Of a stretch of 26,401 nt of DNA, positions 19,956 to 26,401 are shown piece by piece. This stretch comes from CAZDDI01 sp964504195 (GTDB lineage: Bacteria; Chloroflexota; Anaerolineae; B4-G1; SLSP01). Position 1 is the first letter of the stretch. The number at the start of each line of letters is the position of its first letter. Location: the NCBI GenBank assembly GCA_964504195.1, contig CAZDDI010000061.1, positions 1-26,401 of the forward strand. Reading direction: 5' to 3'. The notes beneath the pieces are model-generated. The model saw only the letters and a list, made by a program, of their open reading frames with translations. It was not told the DNA's origin and ran no database searches. The position numbers and the translations under genes were made by a program.

Positions 19956-22450
19956 AACGTACTACCGGGACAAGCCTGCTCATTACAGCCAGGGCTTTCC
20001 ACACGAATACTACCACCATGCGCTTCGATAATCCCTTTAGCAATCGCCAACCCCAAACCAGGACCACCACCCTTAAACTTAGTACGCCCAGATGAATGGC
20101 TAGCAACCGCGCCAATCTGAAAAAACTTCTCGAAAATAATCTCGTGATATTCCGGATCAATACCGATGCCGGTATCTTGCAAAGTGATTTGCACCAGAGG
20201 GTAACCATCCTCTAAGACTTCCTTGGCAGACACAACAATCTTTCCCCCATCTGGGGTATACTTCAAGGCATTGCTTAGCAGCTCATTAAAGGCGCGCCGC
20301 AACAAAACCCCATCCCCGTCCAATGTCGCTAATGCCGACAGATCATCCACTAACAAATTGATGTTGCGCTCCTGCAATGAGCGCTCGAAATCCACAGCCA
20401 AGCGCGCGAAAAGGCGATCCAGCTTGAGCGGCGCACGCACCATATTGAGCGCAGCGTTATCAATTTTAGCGATCTCCAACATACTGTTGACAATCGTGTG
20501 CAACCGCTCGGTACCGATAAGGATCCCGCTAAGCATCTCCTGTGCCGCCGGATTGCGCTCTCCACCTACGGTACCTTTAAGCACTTGCGTGTACCCCTTA
20601 ATGACCGTAAGCGGTGTCCGTAGCTCATGCGCCGCAATCTCGATGAACACGGTTTTGTTCTTGTCCATCTTCTCCAGCGTTTTGTAAGCGCGGTTAAGCG
20701 CCTCCGTGCGCTCAGTAACCATTTGCTCCAACTGTTCATTGAAATTACGAATTTCGTTCATCAGGCCCGCGTTTTCCAGGGCAATGGCAGCCTGACCGGT
20801 AAACGCCATCACCAATTGTGCATCTGCCGACGTGAATGCTCCCACACCTGGGCGCGTAAGCGAAATAATACCCACCACGCGATCTTTAGAGATCAACGGT
20901 GCACCCAGGTAAGAATGATGCACCTCCAGGTCTGGCAGCTGCTGAAAACGTGGATCAGCAACAGTGTCGGCAATCAACAATGGTTCACGGCTGTCCACAA
21001 TTTGCTGGAACAAATCCCCCTCACGGATGGCAACCGTATATCCATCACGCTCTATTTCGTCGGGATAACCGCGCAAAGCCACACTCCGCAACGCTACTGC
21101 TTCATGTAATAACACTGCCCCGCGCGTATAGGGAACGACCACCCCCAGTTGCTCCAAAATTCGCTGCGGCACCTCACGCAAATCCAGGCTACCAGAAAGC
21201 ACACGCCCGGTCTTCTCCAGCGATTCGGACAGCTGCCGGCGCGCCTGTTCCGCCCCATAAAGTTGCGCGTTACGCATCGCCACAGAAATCTGGTTGGCAA
21301 GCGCCTGCATCACCCCCAGCGCATCCTCATCGAAGGCCCCAATTTCCATATTTTCAATATCCAGCACCCCAAGTGTTTTGTCGCCAAAGCGAAGCGGGAG
21401 CGCTAACACGGAGCGAGTGCGCGCCAGCGGCTCCAGCGGCAAATAATCCGGTTCTTGATGCACATCCAATACACGGCGATGCCCTCCCCGCCGATACACA
21501 TCAGCCACAATACTGGCAGCATCCAACGGAATTCGCAAGTCGCGCCAGGCTTCAGCAGACTGATCCCGCAACACCCCGGCACGCAACATCAAATCTTGCT
21601 GCGCCTCATCGGGCAACCAGATACCCACAAAGTAAATATTAAAATTCTCCTGAATCAGCGTCGCTACCAGCGTCAACAATTCGTCAGCCTTGAGGATGGA
21701 GGTAGCCTGCCGCCCAACCTCATTGCTGGTCTCCAACGCGCGGTTAGTGGTTTTGAGCTTCTGATTGAGCCAGTCCTGGTTCGCTAACGCCTTACGCAGC
21801 TGCTCCTTGTTCTCAAAGAACTCGTCAGCACGGCGTTGGGCAGCCAGATAGCTCTGGGTGGAATAATTCGCCATCAAGTAAAGGCTGCCGGAGGTAACAG
21901 AAGTGATGCTGGTGATGAACCCAGAGAGCAGCACGGCAATCCAATCATAAGACGTAATGCCCAACAAGCCTGTGCGGCTCATCAGCAGACTAGAGAGTAA
22001 TGTCCACACAACACTAATACCCATGATAATCAGCGCGCGGTCGAGCGCAAGCAAAATCCCGGCTACCACAGCGACCACAGTCAACATGAAAGGCGCCACC
22101 TGCCGCAATAACGGGCTATACACAACACCGTAGCGCATCAAGAAGGTCATCCCCAGAAGAAGCCCGATGATGAAGAGATAAACAGCCAGATCGAGATAAT
22201 CTCGCTGCTGTAATACGCGAAACGCGGCAAAACTACCGAGGAAGATACAGATAAAGGGGATCAGAGAGAGGAACGGAAACGGTGTAATCTGCGTAAAAAC
22301 TGAGACCAACGTAAAAATACCCAACAACCCCGCCGCAACCATCGCGCCCAACAGAATATTATGCAGATATTCCCGGCGCAACTGCGGTACAAAGCCGAGG
22401 TCTACCTGATCGCTGTCTTCGCGGTTGAGGCGATTCAATATGTCCAACAT
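19928..22450 (-). CDS. Membrane sensor histidine kinase with two GAF domains
   Basis: An 840-aa orphan hybrid-free histidine kinase. About six to seven N-terminal membrane segments (about 28-210) are followed by a coiled linker, GAF domain 1 (about 240-390) and GAF domain 2 (about 400-560). A coiled stretch (EQLEQMVTERTEAL) leads to HisKA with His608 (AAHELRTPLT). The ATPase domain carries the N box (NELLSNALKYTPDGG), the G1 box DTGIGID, F box FEKFF and G2 box GPGLGLAI. No receiver domain or response regulator gene lies nearby. The N-terminal membrane bundle may sense at the membrane; GAF ligands are unknown. ATG 22450 is chosen; AAGGAG lies just upstream at short spacing. TTG 22447 or GTG 22501 are alternatives. 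Confidence 0.92.
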   Translation of the reverse strand: MLDILNRLNREDSDQVDLGFVPQLRREYLHNILLGAMVAAGLLGIFTLVSVFTQITPFPFLSLIPFICIFLGSFAAFRVLQQRDYLDLAVYLFIIGLLLGMTFLMRYGVVYSPLLRQVAPFMLTVVAVVAGILLALDRALIIMGISVVWTLLSSLLMSRTGLLGITSYDWIAVLLSGFITSITSVTSGSLYLMANYSTQSYLAAQRRADEFFENKEQLRKALANQDWLNQKLKTTNRALETSNEVGRQATSILKADELLTLVATLIQENFNIYFVGIWLPDEAQQDLMLRAGVLRDQSAEAWRDLRIPLDAASIVADVYRRGGHRRVLDVHQEPDYLPLEPLARTRSVLALPLRFGDKTLGVLDIENMEIGAFDEDALGVMQALANQISVAMRNAQLYGAEQARRQLSESLEKTGRVLSGSLDLREVPQRILEQLGVVVPYTRGAVLLHEAVALRSVALRGYPDEIERDGYTVAIREGDLFQQIVDSREPLLIADTVADPRFQQLPDLEVHHSYLGAPLISKDRVVGIISLTRPGVGAFTSADAQLVMAFTGQAAIALENAGLMNEIRNFNEQLEQMVTERTEALNRAYKTLEKMDKNKTVFIEIAAHELRTPLTVIKGYTQVLKGTVGGERNPAAQEMLSGILIGTERLHTIVNSMLEIAKIDNAALNMVRAPLKLDRLFARLAVDFERSLQERNINLLVDDLSALATLDGDGVLLRRAFNELLSNALKYTPDGGKIVVSAKEVLEDGYPLVQITLQDTGIGIDPEYHEIIFEKFFQIGAVASHSSGRTKFKGGGPGLGLAIAKGIIEAHGGSIRVESPGCNEQACPGSTFYVKLPVRV

Positions 22451-22501
22451 ACTCCTTGATAATGCGAGCCTGATAGTTCTCCCCAACGGGAACCAACGCA
22501 C

Positions 22502-22694
22502 TCCGCCATTTGAAGTACGCTCACTAAGGGTTCGTAAAAGTATAACTTCAATAGTGCTGCATAAATACCACTATTGAGGGCGCTTCAATCACGTAACTAC
22601 CATTATTAACAAAAATCATAGCACGGCTTGGGAGACTGTCAACCAACCTAGCACTCAGGGCCATAGTCCTAGCCCATCATTACGTTCCTGGTAT
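22502..22694. promoter_or_regulatory. Intergenic region with a 9-bp inverted repeat upstream of the histidine kinase
   Basis: TCAATAGTG (22548-22556) and CACTATTGA (22569-22577) are perfect complements around 12 bases. It lies about 100 bp upstream of the kinase start and could be an operator or a transcript hairpin. No clear promoter or coding frame was found in the rest of this 193-bp stretch. Confidence 0.4.
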
Positions 22695-23528
22695 CTACGC
22701 GCATCGCGGCGCAACCAACGGCCCATAGAACTCCGGTCGCCGATCGCCGATTGTGTCCAATTCCATCTCACCGGGCCGAATAATGATGCGCTTCTCACGG
22801 GCCAGTACCGGCTCGATATCGGCATAGGCGATTTCGGGCTGATCACCGGTCTCCACATAGACCTTACCGCTCGTGCCGACGATCTGGCTGCGCCCGAAGA
22901 AGCGGAAGCCGCTCTCCACGCCTACGCGATTGCAGGCCAACAGGTACACGCGATTTTCGAGCGCGCGGGTCCGGGTCACATAATCGGGCATGAGCTCCGA
23001 GGTCTCCGGCCAGTTGGTGGGCAGCGCGATGATGTCTGCCCCTAGCACACCCAACACGCGCAATACTTCGGGAAAGCGTAAATCGTAGCAGATAGCGATG
23101 CCGATACGGCCCAGCGGGGTATCCCACACCGCAAAAGGACGGTCGCCGGGCGTAGCAAAGCGATCTACACCCAGATAGGGCAGGTGGATTTTGCGATACA
23201 CGCCCACCAGCCCTTCAGGCCCGATAAGTGCGGCAACATTGTAGACCTCTGGGCTGTCATGCTCCAGCAAGCCCACCACCGTATACGCTCCAGTAGCCGC
23301 ACACGCAGCGCTCAGCGCGTCGGTAGTAGGCCCGGGAAGCGGTTCGGCGACAACCCGGGCGGATTCCAAATCCGCAAACCCGTAGCCGGAGATGGCGCAT
23401 TCGGGAAATACTACTAGCTGCGCGCCATGCTCGACGGCTTCATGGAACAGAGCCAGCACACGCTCCAGATTGAGCGCATTCTGCGCCAGTTGGGGATCCA
23501 TTTGGGCAATGGCAACACGGACGGGCAT
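22695..23528 (-). CDS. Carbon-nitrogen hydrolase (nitrilase superfamily)
   Basis: A 277-aa cytoplasmic amidohydrolase of the nitrilase superfamily, which hydrolyses C-N bonds of amides, nitriles or related compounds. The catalytic triad is complete: Glu43 (VVFPEC), Lys113 (YRKIHLP) and Cys147 (IAICYDLRFPE). The N-terminus VRVAIAQM and the C-terminal ALENRVYLLACNRVG are family landmarks. ATG 23528 is chosen because AGGAGGTG lies directly upstream; a longer open frame to 23687 is read through the tandem repeat at 23575-23620 and is not believed. It is downstream of a repeat-rich region and has no obvious operon partner. The subfamily (omega-amidase, N-carbamoylputrescine-like or other) cannot be fixed from sequence alone. 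Confidence 0.92.
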   Translation of the reverse strand: MPVRVAIAQMDPQLAQNALNLERVLALFHEAVEHGAQLVVFPECAISGYGFADLESARVVAEPLPGPTTDALSAACAATGAYTVVGLLEHDSPEVYNVAALIGPEGLVGVYRKIHLPYLGVDRFATPGDRPFAVWDTPLGRIGIAICYDLRFPEVLRVLGVLGADIIALPTNWPETSELMPDYVTRTRALENRVYLLACNRVGVESGFRFFGRSQIVGTSGKVYVETGDQPEIAYADIEPVLAREKRIIIRPGEMELDTIGDRRPEFYGPLVAPRCA

Positions 23529-23574
23529 AACACCTCCTGTGGCGAGAGAGCGAATCAGCAAGAAAGCGAAAAGG

Positions 23575-23620
23575 CGGTGGCTGAGCCTGTCGAAGCCCGG
23601 TGGCTGAGCCTGTCGCAGCC
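23575..23620. repeat. Tandem duplication of a 23-bp unit
   Basis: Two adjacent copies of CGGTGGCTGAGCCTGTCGAAGCC (23575-23597 and 23598-23620) differ at one base (A to C). The core GGCTGAGCCTGTCGAAGCC is the type of short intergenic repeat seen in many bacteria. It lies 46 bases upstream of the nitrilase-type start codon. There are only two units and no spacer, so it is not a CRISPR array. Confidence 0.8.
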
Positions 23621-23651
23621 CCGCCGAGTCTCGGTTAAAAGCGGGCTTGCT

Positions 23652-23671
23652 GCGCAAGGCCGGCTTTGCGC
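23652..23671. repeat. 20-bp near-perfect palindrome
   Basis: GCGCAAGGCCGGCTTTGCGC is a palindrome with nine of ten pairs matching and one G-T pair. It lies just after the tandem duplication in the repeat-rich region upstream of the nitrilase gene. Confidence 0.6.
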
Positions 23672-23683
23672 TTGCGTTGATAA

Positions 23684-23833
23684 TCACGGATTTCTGCTGC
23701 GAGTGGATGTTTGAGAGAAATACGCAGATGCGTCAACGAGACGACTAAGCTTCTTTAGCATCGCATGAAGGGGTAATGTCGCACAGAATCCCCCCATCAT
23801 CACCACTGTTACTTGCGCTGGATCATCAATCAT
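23684..23833 (-). CDS. Possible 49-aa ORF, function unknown
   Basis: Begins MIDDPAQVTVVMMGGFC; AAGGGG lies about 8 nt upstream of its ATG. It overlaps the end of the ORF at 23826-23972 by 8 bases (ATGATTGA). The protein has no recognised domain, contains a modest hydrophobic stretch (VTVVMMGGFCATLPL), and lies in a repeat-rich stretch. It may be spurious. Confidence 0.2.
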   Translation of the reverse strand: MIDDPAQVTVVMMGGFCATLPLHAMLKKLSRLVDASAYFSQTSTRSRNP

Positions 23834-23972
23834 AGAAAATCCCCTTCAAAAATGGCAAATACACATTCGGGCGAGGCAATCCCTGCTGCATCAAACTCGC
23901 TTCGGCCCCTCGCATATCCAATAGGTCAGCCGGGGATTGCCTCGCCCTAAAGCACCCTGCACTTAACCCCAT
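23826..23972 (-). CDS. Possible 48-aa ORF inside the inverted-repeat element, function unknown
   Basis: The frame spans both arms of the 15-bp inverted repeat at 23869-23947 and ends LPFLKGIFYD. No domain is recognised and no Shine-Dalgarno sequence is clear. Because the frame runs across a structured repeat it may be a chance ORF or the remnant of a coding element. Confidence 0.15.
   Translation of the reverse strand: MGLSAGCFRARQSPADLLDMRGAEASLMQQGLPRPNVYLPFLKGIFYD
23869..23947. repeat. 79-bp element with perfect 15-bp inverted arms
   Basis: GGGCGAGGCAATCCC (23869-23883) is the exact complement of GGGATTGCCTCGCCC (23933-23947), with a 49-nt centre. In RNA this makes a GC-rich stem with a large loop on either strand. 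No T-run follows. It could be a mobile repeat, an sRNA-like hairpin or a leader structure; the sequence does not decide. Confidence 0.75.
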
Positions 23973-23975
23973 CGC

Positions 23976-24019
23976 GGAACTGATGCTCCGCTCTCAGATC
24001 TGAGGAGAACGTTAGTTCC
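23976..24019. repeat. Imperfect hairpin with internal 12-bp palindrome, downstream of the MarR gene
   Basis: GGAACT (23976-23981) pairs with AGTTCC (24014-24019), CTCC (23986-23989) with GGAG (24004-24007), and CTCAGATCTGAG at 23993-24004 is a perfect palindrome. It lies 60 bases beyond the MarR stop on the minus strand and may end that transcript, though no T-run follows it. Confidence 0.45.
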
Positions 24020-24078
24020 CCAAATTTCCATTCAGCAGGCCTGTCAGGTTTTTGAAACCCACCAATCTCCCGCTCATC

Positions 24079-24546
24079 TTATTCAGCCGACGCAGCAGAA
24101 AGCTCCACATTGGCAAACAAGTCGTCCAGCATGATAAAAACCTGGATCACCTCCTGACATTGGGCCGGTGTGAGGTCTTGAATCCAATCCACCATATGCT
24201 CCTCAGTATGTCGCAACAGCGCCTCGTATTCAGAGCGCCCCACCGGTGTAAGCGCCAGGACAATCCGGCGCCGGTCATGAGAATCCTGTTCACGAGCCAC
24301 CAATCCCCGCGTTTCCAAGCCTTGCACCAGTTTGGACATTGTAGGTAGTGAAACTCCCTGAAGTTCCGCTAGATCAGAAAGGCATTGCGTTCTTTCGCGA
24401 AACAGAGTCGCCATTACGCGAAACTGCGGCTCAGTGAACAAACCGGCGCTGTGCAAACGCAAATCTTTACGCATCATGCGCGAAAGACGCGGCACTGTTT
24501 CGATAATAATATGAGCACACGCCAGTAACTCTTGATCCTTTATCAT
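24079..24546 (-). CDS. MarR family transcriptional regulator
   Basis: A 155-aa dimeric winged-helix repressor or activator of the MarR family. The wing/recognition region LAELQGVSLPTMSKLVQGLETRGLVAREQDSHDRRRIVLALTP-type sequence (about 63-105) is typical, including the D-x-R-R wing tip. Flanking helices form the dimer interface. ATG 24546 is chosen because GGAGG lies 6 nt upstream; the longer GTG-type start 24561 would lack it. The gene is single, between thymidylate kinase and the repeat-rich region, with no transporter or enzyme partner beside it. Its ligand and targets are not known; autoregulation is common in the family. Confidence 0.9.
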   Translation of the reverse strand: MIKDQELLACAHIIIETVPRLSRMMRKDLRLHSAGLFTEPQFRVMATLFRERTQCLSDLAELQGVSLPTMSKLVQGLETRGLVAREQDSHDRRRIVLALTPVGRSEYEALLRHTEEHMVDWIQDLTPAQCQEVIQVFIMLDDLFANVELSAASAE

Positions 24547-24568
24547 AAATTCCTCCCTCACCTACTAA

Positions 24569-24594
24569 CCCAATGCAATAATGGGCAATCAAGC
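24569..24594 (-). promoter_or_regulatory. Candidate MarR promoter/operator
   Basis: On the minus strand a TTGATT-like -35 (about 24589-24594) and TTAGTA (about 24565-24570) are 18 bp apart. The spacer carries CCCATTATTGCATTGGG, an imperfect palindrome with CCCA/TGGG ends, and ATTGC repeated ten bases apart. It may be where MarR binds its own promoter. The other bases between 24595 and 24700 show no gene. Confidence 0.3.
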
Positions 24595-24700
24595 TCACCC
24601 AAAGTCGCCCCCTCCAAAAACTCCAACCTCCCAAAAGACTAGCCGCACTTCCTGACCCTAGACAGCACGCGAAGCAATGAAAAGATTGTCCAGAGCAGCT

Positions 24701-25351
24701 TCAGTCATCCGCAGACTCCGGCGCGGCGCACAAGTAGGGGCGCAATGTCGCCTGGAGCGCCGCCTGGACTGCTGCCACCGAGCCGGTCGCGTCAATATGC
24801 CGCCAACGCGCCGGTTCGCGCGCAACCAGCTCCAAATAGCCCGCCCGCACCCGCTGGTGGAACTCCACCGCTTCCCGATCCAGGCGATTCATCTCCTCGC
24901 CACCGGAGAGCCGCCGCTGCAAACCCAGCTCCACCGGCACATCGAGCAGCAACGTCACATCGGGCGCGAGATCAGCCACCGCAAAGCGCGTGATGGCGCG
25001 CAAAGCGGCTAAATCCAGGCCGCGCCCGTAGCCCTGATAGGCGAAGGTGCTATCGAAGTAGCGATCGCATAGCACCCACTGCCCGGCAGCGAGCGCGGGC
25101 CGGATGACCTGCGCCGTGAGCTGCGCGCGCGAGGCGGAGTAGAGCAGGATTTCGGCGTGGGCGGCCATCTCCGTGTGGGCCGGATCGTGCAACAGATCGC
25201 GAATGCGCTCACCGATGCGCGTACCGCCCGGCTCGCGGGTAGCGAGCACCGGGTAGCCCTGCTCCGCCAGCCAGTGGGCCAGCAACGCCGCCTGCGTGCT
25301 CTTCCCGCTGCCTTCCGGGCCTTCCAGGGTGATGAATAAGCCTTTTTGCAT
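24701..25351 (-). CDS. tmk: Thymidylate kinase
   Basis: A 216-aa P-loop kinase that phosphorylates dTMP to dTDP, an essential step of DNA precursor synthesis. The P-loop GPEGSGKST is at about 11-19, the dTMP-binding TREPGGT at 38-44, the D-R-Y motif (LCDRYFDSTFAYQG) at about 93-106, and the LID region (RRLSGGEEMNRLDRE) near 147-161. ATG 25351 gives the family's usual N-terminus; a TTG at 25375 would add eight residues. It is downstream of the R3H ATPase gene on the same strand, separated by 77 bp with an inverted repeat. The MarR gene follows 154 bp later. Confidence 0.96.
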   Translation of the reverse strand: MQKGLFITLEGPEGSGKSTQAALLAHWLAEQGYPVLATREPGGTRIGERIRDLLHDPAHTEMAAHAEILLYSASRAQLTAQVIRPALAAGQWVLCDRYFDSTFAYQGYGRGLDLAALRAITRFAVADLAPDVTLLLDVPVELGLQRRLSGGEEMNRLDREAVEFHQRVRAGYLELVAREPARWRHIDATGSVAAVQAALQATLRPYLCAAPESADD

Positions 25352-25388
25352 GGAATTAAATCTTGAGCTCCACAAAACACTGTCAGGC

Positions 25389-25424
25389 TACTGCGTAATG
25401 CGTAAAGAGAAAGATTACGCAGTA
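25389..25424. repeat. 11-bp perfect inverted repeat between the R3H ATPase and tmk genes
   Basis: TACTGCGTAAT (25389-25399) and ATTACGCAGTA (25414-25424) are exact complements around 14 bases. The left arm is followed by a second GCGTAA. It begins four bases after the R3H ATPase stop in the transcription direction. No T-run follows on the minus strand. It may be a transcript-end hairpin or a dispersed intergenic repeat. Confidence 0.65.
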
Positions 25425-25428
25425 CGCA

Positions 25429-26401
25429 TTATTCCTTAAAAATCCGCACGCGCCGTTGCGGTTCTTGCCCCACCGATTGGGAGCTGAGATGCGCTGCCTG
25501 CGCCAACTCGTGCTGGCGACGGCGGATGTAGGAAGACTGCGGGTTCAATTCCACCATCGGAGAGCCGTTGCGCACGCGCTGCACGGCCTCTTCCGTCTCT
25601 TCGACGGCACGGGAAAATGCATCCGGCGTCTGCTGATCCTGCACCCCAAATAACGTCGCCAGGAAATCCTCCATCTGCGCGGTGGTATTAGCGCGGATGA
25701 CATACACCGGCATCTGCCGCCGTTCCGCATCCACCACCACCTGCGGACGCCGCCGGTAGAACTGCTTGGAGGTCAGCACAACCTCGGCCTCGCCCAACCC
25801 ATCCACGATACGCACAGGGACGCGCATCTGTCGGGCCGCCTGCAAGAGCCGGTTACGCGCTACGCCATAGGGGTAGACAGCGGTCTCCTTAAGCCGCGGC
25901 GTCGCACCAAGAGCAGGTCGTAATGCCGGTTGCACCCGCTCACGCTCCTCGTATTCGGGCAAAGCGGCGGCGGAGGGCGCGACGTGATCGCGCTGGACCT
26001 TCCCGTTGCCGTCGCGGTAGCGCAGTTCCGCGCGCGGCGAGCTGTTACGCAACAACAGATCCACTGCCCGACCCACGTCCAGGTGAATCAACAACTGCTG
26101 CCGGTCTTGAATTTCCACCAGCACATCGAACGTGGGCGGGGCGCGGCGCTCCAGCACCGTCTTCTGCGTGCCGCGCCGCCGGGCCTCCTCATCGGAGAGC
26201 GTGACGCTCTCGATGCCGCCGACGAGGTCGGAGAGCGTGGGGTTGAGCAGGAGGTTGTCCAGCGTGTTGCCGTGCGCGGTGGCGATGAGCTGCACGCCGC
26301 GCTCGGCGATGGTGCGTGCGGCTTCAGCCTCCAACGCCCGCCCGATCTCGTCAATGACGATGACTTCGGGGTTGTGGTTCTCCACCGCCTCGATCATCAC
26401 C
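25429..26401 (-). CDS. R3H domain-containing P-loop ATPase, 3' part
   Basis: The frame is open to the window edge, so the N-terminus (including the Walker A loop) is outside. The first visible residues include EVIVIDEIG, a Walker B strand, followed by the sensor-like QLIATAHGNTLDNLL. This matches the AAA-type ATPase plus R3H proteins of cyanobacteria and Chloroflexota (Ycf45/SpoIIIAA-like ATPase core). A long region rich in basic residues then leads to the C-terminal R3H domain (about the last 60 residues: NPQSSYIRRRQHELAQAAH), expected to bind single-stranded nucleic acid. The cellular role is not established. It is upstream of tmk on the same strand. Residue positions are relative because the start is missing. 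Confidence 0.85.
   Translation of the reverse strand, partial: VMIEAVENHNPEVIVIDEIGRALEAEAARTIAERGVQLIATAHGNTLDNLLLNPTLSDLVGGIESVTLSDEEARRRGTQKTVLERRAPPTFDVLVEIQDRQQLLIHLDVGRAVDLLLRNSSPRAELRYRDGNGKVQRDHVAPSAAALPEYEERERVQPALRPALGATPRLKETAVYPYGVARNRLLQAARQMRVPVRIVDGLGEAEVVLTSKQFYRRRPQVVVDAERRQMPVYVIRANTTAQMEDFLATLFGVQDQQTPDAFSRAVEETEEAVQRVRNGSPMVELNPQSSYIRRRQHELAQAAHLSSQSVGQEPQRRVRIFKE

Noticed and set aside
23575..23620. Tandem 23-bp units as a CRISPR array
   Set aside because: Only two units, no spacer, and no cas gene in the window.
23529..23687. Upstream extension of the nitrilase-type protein to 23687
   Set aside because: The extension is read through the 23-bp tandem repeat and palindrome; AGGAGGTG and the family N-terminus (VRVAIAQM) fix the start at 23528.

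Overview
The window most likely comes from a member of the phylum Chloroflexota, probably an Anaerolineae-like lineage. This is an inference from gene content: a signalling ATPase with 40-residue TPR units, tandem S41 peptidases, PTPS-related and GT39-like membrane proteins carrying a C-terminal beta-sandwich, a Ser/Thr kinase with FHA partners, and an R3H-domain ATPase. No rRNA or other taxonomic marker is present. Base composition is moderate, and promoters read as sigma70-like boxes, often TACAAT at -10 with a 16-bp spacer.

Layout. 1-1248 (+) is the 3' part of a decayed STAND-type ATPase/TPR gene, followed by a 68-bp inverted repeat. 1482-5661 (+) is a compact run of three tandem S41 carboxyl-terminal processing peptidases and smpB. 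5733-6425 (+) encodes a two-S1-domain RNA-binding protein with its own strong promoter; a bidirectional hairpin terminator at 6522-6549 closes this block. 6557-11031 (-) holds two translationally coupled polytopic membrane proteins for envelope glycan or glycolipid assembly. 11177-12854 is a divergent signalling pair: an FHA-winged-helix regulator (-) and a tail-anchored Ser/Thr kinase (+). 12837-15614 (-) is a secreted GH3-like protein with a degenerate active site and C-terminal membrane segments, overlapping the kinase tail-to-tail. 15861-18230 (+) is a double-FHA protein followed by an MFS transporter.

18296-19162 (-) is a DUF1295 membrane protein. A tRNA-Arg(CCG) with promoter and terminator lies at 19288-19360 (-), and 19549-19955 (+) is the broken C-terminal end of an MFS permease gene. 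19928-22450 (-) is a large multi-TM, GAF-GAF orphan histidine kinase. 22695-23528 (-) is a nitrilase-superfamily hydrolase with all three catalytic residues. 23529-24078 is a repeat-rich stretch with palindromes, a 23-bp tandem duplication, a 79-bp element with perfect 15-bp arms and two tiny overlapping ORFs. 24079-24546 (-) is a MarR regulator, 24701-25351 (-) is thymidylate kinase, and 25429-26401 (-) is the 3' part of an R3H-domain ATPase gene cut by the window edge.

How the genes work together. The central block (11.2-18.2 kb) looks like a phospho-threonine signalling island: one kinase and two FHA proteins, one of them a DNA-binding regulator, next to a cell-surface glycosidase-like protein and a transporter. 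The proteolysis and ribosome-rescue block (S41 x3, smpB, S1) is a housekeeping quality-control cluster. Several starts (1482, 11031, 11874) lie only 6-8 nt after a -10 box with no Shine-Dalgarno sequence, suggesting leaderless mRNAs, while their neighbours use good GGAGG sites.
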